Below are positions 1 to 11,690 of a stretch of DNA of 60,000 nucleotides, one piece after another. The notes under the pieces are model-generated. The model was not told the origin of the DNA and ran no database searches. It saw nothing but the letters and a program-made list of their open reading frames with translations. The stretch covers positions 217,820 through 277,819 of the forward strand of contig JBBHKE010002469.1 of assembly GCA_037447655.1 (NCBI GenBank), written 5' to 3'. The position numbers and the translations under genes were made by a program. This stretch comes from Zygnema cylindricum (lineage: Eukaryota > Streptophyta > Zygnematophyceae > Zygnematales > Zygnemataceae). The first letter of the stretch is position 1; the number at the start of each line of letters is the position of its first letter.

Positions 1-608
1 AAATTGAAACGGATATTGCGCAAGTATTTATTACGGCTGAGATTCCATTTCGCGTCAAATCTAACGGCGCACATCATCGCCGAAATCTCGGAATGGTCAC
101 TTTGGAATTTAGTGACGTGGCATGACCTTGCGCCACGTGGAGAGATGACATTTGGTCGCGGGAATTCCGAGGAATGTACGGACGAGTGGAAAATGGACAC
201 GAGTCCGCCTAATGGCCTTGTCGTACAGAGGCCGTACAGAAAGTACATCGGCAGTAGTACTTCCAGGTACTGTACAGTGTTCTGATTGGTTCGTACAGGC
301 AGTAGATAGGAGTTGTGAGAGAGAACTAGGAAAAACTAGGACTTAGGAAAAATCAGGTAGATAGTCCTCTCTCTCTTTGAGAGTTTGTATAAATTGGCAT
401 CTTTGCCACCCTGTAACTTATCGCATGGTTGGGCGTTTCCAGAGATTTCTTTTTCTACGAACTTAAGGGAGTCCAAGCTGCACAGGGGTGCAGTCGGATT
501 GTCTGGTTGTCTGCTTGTGTTGAAGTGGTTACCATTGAAAGTTGGGTAGTTAATAACTATCTAAAGGCTTCCTGTATTCTGTAGTCCAATGGAGGACACA
601 TAATTGCA
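1..608 (+). repeat. Copia-family LTR (3' part, truncated by window start)
   Basis: This is the 3' part of the same LTR family found at 14462-15493, 27225-28221, 31721-33114, 35215-36351 and 38982-40121. It shares the GTAC-rich U3 block (about 231-285), a TATA-like TGTATAAA near 386-393, the 'tggttgggcgttt' and 'aggggtgcagt' blocks, and the conserved end '...ATGGAGGACACATAATTGCA'. The sequence after base 608 is not the family primer site (GGTTATGGGCCC) but remnant pol of a Ty3 element, so this is a solo LTR or a 3' LTR inserted upstream of the DNMT segment. Its 5' end and left target duplication lie outside the window. Confidence 0.8.
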
Positions 609-1843
609 TAATGTTCATGTGTCTGGCTGTTACCTAATGAATTCTACATCCTCTCCGGCGGAGTTGTTTAACAGTTCAACAGATATCGCAGAGGACATCT
701 AGCATTTCCCGATTTCCAAGCGGTGGGAGGGGGAATACGTAAATAGATTGTTGCAGTTGGCAAAACTCCAGCGGGGAGTAGATCATGCTTTCTCGGTCTT
801 ATTATTACCAAAAAGAGATTCGACAACCCGGTCAGATGTTTTCCACACCAAGACTGGTAACGAGGACTTTAATTCACAAGCGTTTTCATTGAGAGTCCAT
901 GACACCAGACTTCTGATTTTATCTTTATTTTCAGGAATTAGTTCGGACTTGGAAGCCGTTTTGAAATCAAGATATCGCGTGGAATCATATACAGCAGTGG
1001 AAATTTCAATGGAGGCAAGAGCTGTCAGTGAACACCGGCTCCATCAACTGCACCATTTATATCCTCAACAGCTTTCAGTGTTTGCCATTTCCAAAGCTCA
1101 CCGGAGTCTTCCCCAGAATGTGGATAACATAATGGCACCTCATTTAGCTAGTCTGGGCAAAGTAGATATGATTGTGGCGGGTTGGCCTTGTCAGGGATAC
1201 TCCCTAGCAGGATAAGGAAAAGGACATGAGGACCACAAGAGTGGCACATTCTATCGGATGATTACCTTAATATCATGGATCCAGCAGCTCCAGGAACACA
1301 CCAGTGGGGTAAATCCTGGAGAATGTTCACCCGGGAGATGATAAACGGAAGAAGGTTATTGACAGCTGGAAACAAGTAACCCAAATTTTAGGAGCTCCCT
1401 TCGTTTTTGACGCTGCTCAGATGGGATCCCAAGCACACAAACTCCGAGCATATTGGACCAATATGATCCCGTTTCCAGTCCTCCGGCAACTGTTGGAAAA
1501 GTAGACCCCCGACCCACAGATTTCAGTACATGAGATACTTGGGAAAGGGAGAACGGCAACACCTGTAACAAAACCGGATCGAACTCCTTTCTTCCTATGC
1601 AATACGCTCGAATATCTACGCCGAGCCCTCTCCACGTTGGTCTCTTTCCCCCGGAGTCACGCCTATCGGAAATGAGCAAGTGGGATGATTTTTGACAGCA
1701 AGGCAGGAATTGAGAAGTCACAAACCATTTCGGAACGAGAACACGCCATGGGATTCCATCCGTGCGAACCAGGTATTTCAAACCCACAGAGGTGCAGCTT
1801 AATAGGGCAGAGCATGGATTTGAATGACATTACATGGGTTACA
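609..1843 (+). pseudogene. E1: DNA cytosine-5 methyltransferase domain of a Ty3/gypsy polyprotein (decayed)
   Basis: The first 260 bases are a remnant that aligns in protein with the post-protease linker of E2 (about 13600-13790). The rest is a methyltransferase of the class that transfers a methyl group from SAM to C5 of cytosine. Visible motifs in order: I 'LSLFSGI' (919-939), II-like 'AVEIS', IV 'AGWPCQGYS' with the catalytic Cys codon at 1189-1191, VI 'ILENVHP' (1313-1333), VIII-like 'AHKLRAYWTN' (about 1430-1465), IX 'ISEREHAMGFHP' and X 'LIGQSMDLNDITWV' (about 1725-1840). The order and the AHRxRYxWxN-like motif VIII resemble DNMT3/DRM enzymes rather than DNMT1. A stop at 1213-1215 and later frameshifts break it. 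It runs on in frame (from 1685) into the Ty3 RT tether, so it belongs to the element's pol and is not a neighbouring host gene. A bacterial Dcm-type enzyme is less likely because of the pol fusion and the second copy at 13800-15840. Confidence 0.85.
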
Positions 1844-3770
1844 AAACACGCTCTTGCCTATTCCAGTCTCGATTCTCCAAATTCACGCAGAAGTTTCTTT
1901 GAAGCTCCTAAATTGTTGTCCATGCAAGCAACTCTGGAGCTTGAGGGGGGGAGAGAGAGGAGAAAAATTCTACACCCAAGAGTTCCTTCAGTGGGAGGGA
2001 AAGGTAGTTCAAAAGGGGACAGCTTAGCGGAAATTGTCAGCAGTAAATTATTATCCGGAGGGGTAGATGCGGATCCACAAGTTGGGCTAGAATTCAACAT
2101 CAACCTCCGGGGGAGACCACCGGAAGCTTGGGCCGCGGTTGAGCCGAAAAAAATGGTCTTGACTCTGGGGGAGCAGCTGGACCCTCAACAGAAAGAGCAG
2201 CTAACAGAACTTTTGGCTAGAAAGAATCGGGTTTTCTCATGGTCAAAAACAGATGTCGGAATCTACAAAGGAACCCCCTTTTGGATTGACTTGATCAACG
2301 AAAGCGCAACTGTCTGGCAAATACAATATCCCCTAAGCTTCAAGGAAAAGGAGTTTATTACCGCAAAAGTCCAAACTTTGGTGGACGCCGCGTTAGTCCA
2401 GGAAAGTACTGGACTCCATGGGTTTGCTTCCCCCACAGTTCTCCCTCCTAAGAAGGACTCATCCAAGAAAAGTGTGGATTTTCGAATGTGTGGGGATTAT
2501 CGCATGCTGAACACGGCCACTATACCTGACCGATATCCAATGCCAACCCCGGAAGAGATATTCGACTCTCTTGCTGGGGCCACTATCTTCTCCACCCTGG
2601 ACATGAAGAATGGATTCCACCAGATTGCCATGGAAGCAAAATACCGGCAGAGAACGACATTCTGGGCAAGATCCAGACTTTATGAGTAAATTTGCATGCC
2701 CTTCGGACTGAAGAATGCACCCACCAATTTCCAACGGGCCATGGACGAAGCGCTCCGAGGAATCAATTGTGCCCGGTGCTACATCAACGATGTGATAATA
2801 TTCTCCGAGACCTTTGAAGTACACCTGGAGCATATCCAGATCCTTCTCCGGGCTCTTCAAGCAGCGGGTTTGAAATGTCACCCGGGCAAGGGTGTTTTTG
2901 GGGTGCAGAAAAATATTTACCTCGGACATGAAGTGACTCCCGAGACAGTGGGTCCCCATATGGTTAAGGTTGCCGCCCTGGACGCTGTTCCTCTCCCCGG
3001 GACATTTTTGCCTTGTGCACCTTTCTCGGACTGGCTAACTACTATCGTAGGTTTATTCACGAGTTTAGTAGTCACGCCCAGCCCCTAAATAAGCTCTTGT
3101 GCAAAGATAAAGAATGGCAGTGGGCCGAGGAACAACAGATCTCTTTCTAGTTCGTGAAGGATGCCTTGAAGCAACACACAGTGCTCCGGAGGCCCGATCA
3201 CCAAAGGCCTATCCTCCTTTACACTGATTGGAGCCGAATTGGATTGGGAACTGTTTTTGCTCAAGTTGATGACGCCGAGGCCGATTATGTGGTAGCTTAC
3301 GCCAGCCGGAGCAACAACCGAGCTGAGGGGAATTATAGTAGTTATCATGGGGAGATTCTGGTAGCTGTTTGGGCTATCCAGCATTTCAGGCCTTATTTGT
3401 ATGGGGTCCATTTCATAGTGATTACCGACCACCAACCCCTGAAATGGATCATGGAAAATAGTAAGTTGACCACCAGATGGGTGCTTATCCTGCAAGAATA
3501 TGATTTCAGCATTATCCACCGGGTAGAGGAAATCCATGGGAATGCCGACGGACTTAGCCGAATCCCTGATCCTTCTACACTGGATTCCACCGGGGCTCGG
3601 CATGACGAAGACCCGGAAATCAGTTTAGGACTCATCCGGGTATCCTCCGCCTTAATTTGGCTTCCTTCATTTGGGGGGGCATTGTCAACTTTTGCAGCAA
3701 ATGTTGAGGGGCAGGCACCCAAAGGAGCCGGAAGGAAGGACATGTGGAAAGACTCCGAAGCTCTCTAATC
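1844..3770 (+). pseudogene. E1: Ty3/gypsy reverse transcriptase and RNase H
   Basis: The frame continues from DNMT motif X through an acidic linker into a typical Ty3 RT start ('EQLDPQQKEQL', 'VFSWSKTDVGIYKGTPF'). RT blocks follow: 'DFRMCGDYRMLN', 'FSTLDMKNGFHQI', a stop at 2687-2689, 'MPFGLKNAPTNFQRAMDE', then 'CYINDVIIF' at about 2776-2802. The catalytic YIDD box reads YIND, so the first catalytic Asp is lost. RNase H begins near 3154 with 'ILLYTDWSRIGLGTVFAQ' and holds 'AYASRSNNRAEGNYSSYHGE' and 'ITDHQPLKWIMENSKL'. The RT would copy the element RNA to DNA and the RNase H would remove the RNA strand, in cytoplasmic particles. Several stops and frameshifts (2689, 3088, 3153) make it inactive. 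The protein is close to the copy at 15772-17560. Confidence 0.93.
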
Positions 3771-4960
3771 TATACAGCAGGGATTCCCTCTTCCCCATTT
3801 GGTTGGAGTTCAACTGTCTTGAGTGTAGACTCGGATGGCGGCGTATGAATGGGACCGAGGTGTTCCCCCTCCGAAAATTGTCAGATGGTACGAGGAAAGT
3901 GATTCCTCCTCCATCAGATTGAGAAAATCTGATTTCCAATCTCCATAAGCAACGCGGACACTTCGGACAGAAGCGCACCGCTTCCCTAATTACAGGTTCT
4001 TATTGGTGGCACGGGTTATGGGCCCAAGTCAACCAAATTGTATAGACTTGCTCTTCCTGCGATCGAGTTAAGGCATCTTTTGACAAAAAGGCGGGACTGA
4101 GTTTCATTCTCTTCCTATCCGGGGAATGTTTTATCCGTGGTCTTAGGATCTTTTGGGACCTCTTTCGACCAGCCGACGTGTGAATCGTTTTGTCCTGGTC
4201 ATGATTGAACATTTCTCAAAATGGAAAGAGCTTGTGATTATTCCCCAAAAGGAGTCCAAGTCCATTGCCGACTCCTTCTTGCACAGAGTCCTGTCAAAAT
4301 TTGGAGCGCCAGCAAAGGTTCTGACAGACCAGGGATCGGAATTCGCAGGAGAATTTACCAATATTTTGGAGAAACGCCTCATTGACCATCGACTTACCAG
4401 TCGCGACCACCCTTAAGCCGACGGTTTGGCGGAAAGGTGCGTACAAACAGTGAAGCGGTCACTACGAAAATATGTAGTTGATGAAGACTTGGGTGAGTGG
4501 GAAAAAAGGGTGCCTTGGATTGCCATGGGATACAAATTCAGCGGACATGCTTCTCTCCACTCCTATAGTCTTTACTTCATTTTACTTGGACGATATCCCA
4601 TTCTGCTCCGGGCTGCTTCGGCCCAAGCGGTGGTCTTCCCTGGAATGGATGAGAAAGGAACCGTCGAAAAACTGATCGCCGACCGTGCCAAAATTTTCCA
4701 TCGAGAGATACCTCTTGCCATAGGGAATTTACAGGCGGCACAACACCGGGATCAATTCTGGTAGTCCCAGCGCCGGAGCAAAGATTATGTTCCCCAACAG
4801 CGACAATTTATGCTGGGAGACTTTGTGTATCAAATGAAACAGAAAATGGATACGCTTGACATTTCTACTGGGCAGGTGATATTGAAAGTGGTGGAAGTTT
4901 CAAACAAGGGAGTTTTGACTTTGGAGGGGAAAGATGGTCGGAGAATTAAAGAGAATTAGA
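3771..4960 (+). pseudogene. E1: Ty3/gypsy integrase
   Basis: After a linker, the HHCC zinc-binding module is visible ('GHFGQKRTASL...CSSCDRVK', about 3955-4075), followed by the catalytic core: 'DLLGPLSTSRR' with the first Asp just after a stop (about 4143-4152), 'VLTDQGSEFAGEF' and 'ADGLAERCVQTVKRSL' containing the catalytic Glu (about 4320-4455). The core inserts the element cDNA into chromosomes. A GPY/F-like end follows ('FMLGDFVYQMKQK', 'VILKVVEVSNKGV', 4808-4920). Stops at 4141-4146, 4414-4416 and 4762-4764 and one or more frameshifts break the frame. Unlike the E2 copy, E1 keeps the catalytic Glu and both Cys of the zinc module. Confidence 0.9.
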
Positions 4961-5040
4961 TCAATGTGGCCCTTTGCCACCTCCGAGGATTGGAAGATGG
5001 ACCCACTTTCCACTTGACTTAATTCGTTGATCCTCTTTCT

Positions 5041-5183
5041 TGTTCATTATCCTGCAACTTGTCCTACCCGCAGCACGACATCTTGGTCTGCAATCAGTGC
5101 GCTCAGTGTTGGCATCCAACTTATCACCCTCCTCGTGGGAACCACGCTCTCCATCTCCAAGTCCATGGTTTGCCGGGAACTGT
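5041..5183 (+). pseudogene. E1: PHD-type zinc finger at the end of pol (decayed)
   Basis: Directly after the integrase end lies 'CSLSC...HDILVCNQCAQCWHP', and in another frame 'PSPWFAGNC'. The spacing Cx2C-x4-H-x2-(C)...W-F-x-G-N-C is that of a PHD finger, a domain that commonly reads histone H3 tails. Relative to E2 this copy keeps both Cys of 'CNQC' but has lost the Cys after His (now Tyr) and one Cys of the last pair (now Ala). A frameshift separates the two halves. Between the E1 and E2 copies all eight zinc ligands can be recovered, though the first pair is spaced Cx3C here instead of the usual Cx2C. Confidence 0.65.
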
Positions 5184-5188
5184 CTTTT

Positions 5189-5224
5189 CTTAGTCACGGT
5201 TGACTAAGAGGGGGGGGGGGGGGG
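5189..5224 (+). other. E1: perfect hairpin plus polypurine tract at the LTR edge
   Basis: An 8-bp perfect inverted repeat (CTTAGTCA, loop CGGT, TGACTAAG; 5189-5208) is followed by A and a run of 15 G (5210-5224) immediately before the LTR. The G run is in the position of the polypurine tract that primes plus-strand DNA synthesis. The same arrangement occurs at 19212-19239 in E2, with a changed loop (CGAT) and a shorter G run (7), so the stem is preserved. Confidence 0.7.
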
Positions 5225-6694
5225 AATTAGGGCACCGACCCGATAAACCAAAAACCCAACCCCTTTTCCCCGGTTCGATGGGGAAAGGAAGGGGGAGGGG
5301 AGATCTTTTTGCCTTCCCATGCACTCATTCCTATTCTCGGTCCTTTTGCCCCTCCTATTTGTGCATTCATGTCTATGGGAGGGATGGGGGCAACAATAGG
5401 CATGATCATTATTATGGGAAACCTTTGCAATGGTGGGTTCTTTGCAGGACTCTAAGGCCAACCACTTCGGGCAGTGGGCCTGCCCTTGGAATTCTCGGGC
5501 ACGCTCGATAGCTGTCAAGCTCGAGTGCTTTTCAGGCACCCTTAAATATTACCGAGGATTTCCGTACCCTATCGACCCGTGCTATAATTAGATTACGAAG
5601 AAGCGAGCACCAGCAGCCATAAGGATTATATTTTTTCCTCAACTGAACAGGATGCACTTTATTTCGCGCGTAATGGAGGCCGGACGACAAAGTTCTGTCG
5701 TTTGAAAGATCGCAATTCCCTTACCTAACACTAGCTTCCACCAGCCCTAGTGGTGGGGTACATTGTGGATTGCCACGTAGACTTCCAGACTTTAATCTAG
5801 ATTTTTCTGTTAGCTGTCTGTAGCAATTCAGTTCAGGTACAGCTGAACCAGTGGTCCATTCATTACATCAAGTCAAAGCTTGGCACTTCCGTGTCCTTTT
5901 CGTACTTTGTCTTAAAATTGTGGAACAAATAATAACTTCCGGCCGCGGATCTAGCCGTAGTCAGAGGTCTATTTTTTTGTCCTAAGTGTAGTACACATTA
6001 TTTTGTCTTATGGCAGTTCGGTTGCTGTTGCTTGTCGCTCATTGGCTAATAGCATTGGTTTGACTTTTGGGCCCGAAATTGGACAAGCTTTTGCTGTATA
6101 AGGCACTTGGGACCTAATGAGACAGGTTGCTTTTCAGTAGTGTATCCTGTGAAAACCCTCAGAAAATCCAACAAACCTTCTTTTGGAAGAATCTTTGTTT
6201 TGTTTTGAATCTATTGCCATCTTTGTTTTGGATCTGTCCATTGTGGGAATCATAGTTTGGGCTGGTAGTTGGCACTATCGTCCCTTTAGGTGATTTTTGG
6301 ATTTTTCGCTGCTTGAAACTGAGAAGAGTCTAGTCGGTTCCGAACAGCGGGCACCGAGGGTTGAAGGAGTTCCATACATATTTACATTACCATTGGGGAG
6401 AGTTTGCCTTTTATCATTGTCATCGTAAATAATCAGGGTATGTTAAGCTTGCTTCGCCATCTTCTATATCTTCCATCTGATATTTTATTTATGTGGTCAA
6501 GGTGATATTGCTAAATCTGAAACAGTCATTCCTTTTTATTTCTATATGTCAACGTGGTAGTGCATTTGTGTATTCGCTTGTAGTTTCTTTTGCTTTGGCG
6601 TGAACTTCCCGGAGTAAAATTGCAACTTCCTTGCATAGAAACAGTGGGTTTTGAGGGAACAAATGCTATAGACTTCCCGTGGATAAAGTGGGGG
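5225..6694 (+). repeat. E1: 3' LTR (about 1.47 kb)
   Basis: It begins AATTAGGGCACCGACCCGAT right after the polypurine tract and aligns along its length with 6695-8596 and 19240-20724. It consists of a 5' block (to about 5510) with a C-rich/G-rich self-complementary stretch (CCCCTTTTCCCC...GGGGAAAGGAAGGGGG), and a longer block containing three ATTGG (inverted CCAAT) boxes and GTATAAGG (6096-6103), which read as a promoter. The length matches the E2 LTRs once the insertion in E2 is removed (1470, about 1471 and 1485). The ends are not clear TG...CA. The next LTR starts at once at 6695. Confidence 0.75.
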
Positions 6695-6972
6695 AAATTG
6701 GGGTATCGACCCGATAAACCAAAATCTCAACCCCCTTTCCTCGGTTCGATGGGGAAAGGAAAGGGGAGGGGAGATCTTTTCGCCTTCCCATGCACTTATT
6801 CCTATTCTCGGTCCTTCTGCCCCTCCTATTTGTGCATTCATGTCTATGGGAGGGATCGAGCGATGGGCATAATCATTATTATGGGAAGCCTTTGCATTGG
6901 TGGGTCAGGACTCCGACGCCAACCACTCCGGGTAGTGAGCCCTTCCATTGGAATTCTCTGGCACGCTCGACA

Positions 6973-7403
6973 CGCCACGTAGGTTACAGTTTAAGATTCT
7001 AAAAATCTTGAAAAATATCTACAAATGAAATATCTGTACGAAATTTCTGTACCACCAGAGGTAATTAATGATTCGTATATAAAGTTTTCGGCTAGAATTT
7101 GATTTTGAAAGTGAAAATTAAATTTTCGAAACAGAATGGCAAAAAGACGCGAAAAACTTTAAAGGTCGCAGCAAACATTGAATGTCGGCGGATGTGAGAC
7201 GAAGTTTGCGAGGATATTTTCACGTGATGACTTCCATTCAACGTGGCATGAGGAACATGGCATGTACGACGTGCACGCCTGTGATCGCTTGAACAACGTA
7301 GATTTTATTTTTCTTTTTCACGTGTACCAATGGTAGTGAATGGCATTCATGTAGTGGGCCCCAACTCTCCTCCGCAAGGAGAGTTGAGGCCCACTAGACG
7401 ATG
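6973..7403. mobile_element. Insertion of unknown type inside the E2 5' LTR
   Basis: The other two LTR copies pass directly from '...GCTCGA' to 'TCAAGCTCGAGTG', while this copy has about 431 extra bases between them. The insert is AT-rich in its first half, has no coding potential, contains CACGTG twice-like stretches and ends with a strong hairpin (7353-7395). No clear terminal inverted repeat or target duplication was found, so its class is open (a short non-autonomous element or a piece of one). Confidence 0.5.
7353..7395. repeat. 19-bp-arm hairpin
   Basis: The arms AGTGGGCCCCAACTCTCCT and AGGAGAGTTGAGGCCCACT are reverse complements except at one position, with a 5-base loop (CCGCA). It lies at the right end of the insertion in the E2 LTR. 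It could be a structural end of a small transposon. Confidence 0.8.
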
Positions 7404-7930
7404 TGTCAAGCTCAAATGCTTTTCAGGCACCTTTTTATATTACTGAGGATTTCCGTACCCTTCCGACCCGTACTGTTCTCAGATTACGGAGAAGCGAACA
7501 CAACCAGCCAGAAGGATTATAATATTTCCTCAACTAAACAAGACGCACTTTATGTCGCACCTAATGGAGGCCGGACGACAAAGTTCTACCGTCTGAGAGA
7601 TCGCAGTTCTGTTACATGGCACTAGCTTCCACCAGCCCTAGTGGAGGGGTACATTGTGGGTTGCCACGTAGACTTCCGTACTGTAATCTAGATTATGATT
7701 TTAGCTGTCTGTATCAATTCAGTTCAGGTTCAGCTGACCGGTGGTCCATTCATTTCATTAAGTCAAAGCTTGGCACTTCCGTGTCCGTTTTGTACTTTGT
7801 CTTAAAATTGTGGAACAAATAATAACTTCCGGCCGCGGATCTAGCCATAGTCAGAGGTCTGACTTTTTGCCCTAAGTGTAGTACACATTGTTTTGTCTTA
7901 TGTCAGTTTGGTTGCTGTTGCTTGTCGCTC

Positions 7931-7991
7931 ATTGGCTAATAGCATTGGTTTGACTTTTGGGCCCGAAATTGGACAAGCGTTTACCGTATAA
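7931..7991 (+). promoter_or_regulatory. E2 LTR promoter: three ATTGG boxes and TATA
   Basis: Three ATTGG motifs (7931-7935, 7944-7948, 7968-7972; inverted CCAAT) precede TATAA at 7987-7991. The same array occurs in the LTRs at about 6040-6103 and 20050-20113. The spacing and conservation suggest the RNA polymerase II promoter of the element, which would place U3 upstream and R-U5 in the last 600 bases of the LTR. Confidence 0.5.
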
Positions 7992-8865
7992 GGCACTTAG
8001 GGCCAAAGGAGACAGGTTGCTGTTTTCAGTACTGTCTCCTGAGAAGAACCATTGAAATTCCCACAAACTTTCTTGTGGGGAACTTTTGTTTTAAATGTGA
8101 TTGTGACCTTTTTGCCATCTTGGTTTTGCATTCGTCCTTTGTGCAAATCGTAGTCCGGTTTGGTGGTTGGCACTGTCTTTCCTGTTTGGGCGATTTGGGA
8201 CTGGTGTTTGTTGGAAACCGAGAAGGGTCTTGCCGGTTCCTGGTTGCGGAAACCAAGGAGTTAAAGAGGCCTTACCAATTTCGGTGTCTGCGGGAGAGAT
8301 TTCTTTCTCCTCTTGTTGTCAGCGTTACGTCTTGGGGGTAGGTTGAGCTCGCTTGCTATAATTCTACATTCTACCTTTATACTCTATTTTTTTCTTCTAC
8401 GGCAAGGTGATTGTGAGACAACATATCTATATTTTATCCTTTGATTTTTCTTAGTGAATGTATCTTTGTTCTCTCTTTGGTAGTCTTTATTGGGGCTTCG
8501 TTCGGTTTCCTTTCGGGGGTCAATTACCACAATCTTTTGGACCAAGATAGTGGATTTTGAGGGAATCTTTGCTAGACTTTCATCACGTCCGTTACAGTAC
8601 TGAAAACATCCACCTGTCACTTTAGGTTAAAGAGGACAAGCGCTCAGGTCGAAGTACTTTCATAACTGGATTAAGTCCTTCTTTTCCCAGTCAGCTACGG
8701 GGGGAGGAGAAGTTCAGGATAAGGATCTTCCGGGCGTCCCATCGGAAGAGCAAGAGAGGCAAGCAGCTGTTCTCAGGAAGAAGAGTCACAGATGCCCGAG
8801 GAACCAGCCCAATTCGGCTCACCGTCGCACATTGAGCAGTTTCTTAAGGGAATGGTGCTCGGCTG

Positions 8866-11690
8866 TTGCAGTTGAGACCTCTCCGAAGCAGTCAGACGAG
8901 AGACCCTATCCTCCACCTCCACTTGTCTTCTCACCCGAGAACTTCCCAACTTTGTCTGAAGTTGCCAGAGTCAGGGCCGCGACGAAGGCGTAGAAACCTC
9001 CATTCTCTCCTAAATCACGTAGGACCCACAAGGAATCGGTCTCGGGTCCCCGCCCCGAAATTGGATGCTATATCGGATCTAAGGCCCCAACAGTTGAAAT
9101 GTTCATGGATTCGGCGATATTGGCAGACCCTACCTGGCCAGGTCGAAAAGAAATTTTAGCCCTTCAAAATCTCCATGAGTTGAAGGTTAAGAAGGAGTTG
9201 GTGCAGCGGGTAGCGAGAACCGACAATGTCATGATTGTACGCCCTGTGGGAGGAGTTGTTGAGATACTGAGTAGTTCATATGGGAGCGACTCTTCGACCC
9301 CCAACCGGGAGCAACGAGGGATGCCCTCCAATTCGCGCCCACAGCCCACCCAATCTCATGACACTGCGACTAGCAGACCATCCAGGGGCGGGCAACCTCT
9401 CGGACCCTAGTCGGAGGGGGGGGTAAGCCAGCATGGATTACCGAAGCCTGAGAGAGTGCATCGGTTTGATCATCAGGACCACAAGGGCAGGTTCGCTCTC
9501 CGACCCAAAGAGGAGCCATTCTTCCCCTCCGCCTTTATATCTCTTACCTCCCTATCTCCACCAGCACCGGTTGTTTGACCTTCCAAAGGGTTGTGGCGTT
9601 CCCGACCCACAAACCCCGAGGTACCAGGCTTGGGGATTGCGGATCTCGCAGGGGTCGTGAGCAGCACCCAAAAACTTGTGGACATTCTTTTGACACAGAA
9701 CAAGGCTACGGCGGGGACCGGACCTGTCACCATATCCTAGGAGGCTCTTGAAAAGGAGAGGAAGGAGGCATTTGAACATGAACTACCTCTCATTCAAGAG
9801 GCTAAACGGAGGGTAGGAGGAATTCTTAGGGGACAGGTATCTTCTCCTCAGAGGACTGTAGACCACCCCGGGGTCAGGCAACTCAGCATGCAACCCAGGC
9901 TCCAAGGACTTCTTTGGGTTTTAGACCGGAATCTCCTGTTCAGCGGGAAGGGGAGGAAACCACAGGGCCTAACATGAAGGGTTTGGGTGCAGATTACCGC
10001 CTGAGTCCGCTTCTCTGCTCGTAGAGCGTCTACCTTTGTCTCAGTGGAGGTTGCTTCCGCCGTGGAGGCTTTGGTGGAGTTATGACCAGACGAGAGGGTG
10101 CACATTCCCTTGAGAGCGTCAATAACCCTTTCCCCATCACCCGGAATACCTTCAGATTCTCCACCTCCTCCTCCTCTATATTTCTCTCACTCCCCGGGTT
10201 CCACTACGGAACTGAGGGACACTCCTTCTCCAACTGTTTCTCCAGTAGGCGCCGTCCGTGGGTCCCCGGATCCACCAGTATTACCGTACAAGTACGACGT
10301 ACCCGCCTACTCCCCACCTCATCGACGTTCCCCTTCTTCCAGCTTAGGGGTTCCGCCGTCAAAGACATCTAGGAGGCGAAATAGGAGACAAACCCCCTTT
10401 CCTACCAAGGTGCAGCAGTCTCCACCACAGTCCGTTCCACAACATTTGGACAGACCTTGTCTCCACATCCCATCAGTGGAGGCAGTTCTAAAAGAGGAAC
10501 AATACGCTTCTGGATTCAGAGGAGTCCTGCATCCGACTTCTCCTTTGTCAACCAGATCATCCCCAGAGGGGGGAAAGAGAACAGAAGTTTCACCCGTCCA
10601 TTTCAGTGGAGGGGAAGGCGGTCCGGATCCCAAAGACGCGGATCTAAGGGTTGTTTCATCGGTTCAATTTGCCAGTCCCACTCGGCCTTCTTCGCCCCAT
10701 TTTAAAAACCTCGTGGAGGAGGAGAAAATGGGTGACGTAAGGATTTTTACAGGGGACAGTTCAGGGATTGCTTTCTCAGATTTCGAATTGTTGTGGAAAT
10801 CTTTTACACAATCCAAGATAAACAAATATAGGGGTGGAGCAATTCCAACTGACTTCGAAACTACCCTATTTCCCATGATGGTAAATTATCTCGCTGGGGG
10901 GGCTTTAGCGGACTACAAAGAGCGACAGCCTCTCTTACTGGCTCCCAGCATCAAAATTTCAGATCCTATCCTTGATGCGGCAGTCTTACAAGCCGAAGCA
11001 GACTTGGCTGCAGGTGCAGCCACTCCAGTCACAGCCGGCTTTACAGATGATATGGAACTTGAGGCACAAAGTCAAGCCTATGTCAACCAGCTTCAAGCCA
11101 TCCAAGCCGCCAGGGCAGCTACCCGGATGGTTGTAGATCCAACACCCTTTACTACTCTTTTGTACTACTCTTTTGGACACCTGGAGGCTCCTTTACACCG
11201 AAAGGAATGAATCGGCTAACAAGGAATTTACAGAATTCCGTTGTCAAAAGAGTGAAACTCCCCAGACTCTTTTGAACAGATTGTCGAGCCTTTGTCAAAA
11301 GACAAAACTATCAACCATCGATCTTCCAGCTATGACTGCCAAATACTTTATCGCGGTTCGAAACTCCTTTGGACCCACGAGGCAGGCATCCCTCGATAAT
11401 TCGATTGCCGGGCAGGCCATTTAGGACATCAATCCATCAGCTAAAGAAATCTAGTTGGCCGCAATGAAGCTTTACGACCATTTCGTTCATAGAGAGGCCC
11501 AAGAGAAGACGGGGACCGGCAAACACAGGGGAAACTTTGCCGAATTTGCCGGAGAAATGCCTCCTGAAAATTTTGAGTCGGTCGAACTCCTAGCTTTGCG
11601 GAAGATTAAGGGGAAACAGGTGGTGGATAGCGAATCAAACCCGCAATGGGGGCCAATTACCGTGTCTTCCTATACAACTCTTTAAATTGT
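8866..11690 (+). pseudogene. E2: gag, N-terminal and capsid-like part
   Basis: This stretch follows the 5' LTR and a short leader. It is open in pieces: about 9099-9410, a long frame 10098-11210 (370 codons), then about 11170-11690 in other frames. The 10098 frame starts with a Ser/Pro-rich low-complexity region (first 170 residues) and passes into a capsid-like helical region ('VRIFTGDSSGIAFSDFELL', 'FPMMVNYLAGGALADYKER', Ala-rich coiled stretch 'AILQAEADLAAGAA'-like), continuing after a frameshift as 'KEFTEFRCQKSETPQTLLNR' and 'VRNSFGPTRQASLDN'. This is the layout of Ty3 gag (capsid that packages RNA). The assignment rests mainly on position before the zinc knuckle and protease. The Pro-rich N terminus is unusually long. 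Confidence 0.6.

Larger units (their letters stand above)
6695..8596 (+). repeat. E2: 5' LTR, with a 0.43-kb insertion
   Basis: This is homologous to 5225-6694 and 19240-20724. The first block (6695-6972) is separated from the second (7404-8596) by about 431 foreign bases. The right end (...CGTCCGTTACA) is where the copies stop matching and E2 gag leader sequence begins. No convincing primer binding site could be recognised after 8596. Confidence 0.75.

Noticed and set aside
904-1215. Bacterial Dcm-type methyltransferase contamination
   Set aside because: The domain is in frame with Ty3 pol, occurs twice at the same pol position, and carries the same style of decay as its surroundings.
6973-7403. 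Helitron
   Set aside because: CTAG stands next to the hairpin instead of about ten bases after it, there is no TC start, and the insertion is not clearly between A and T.
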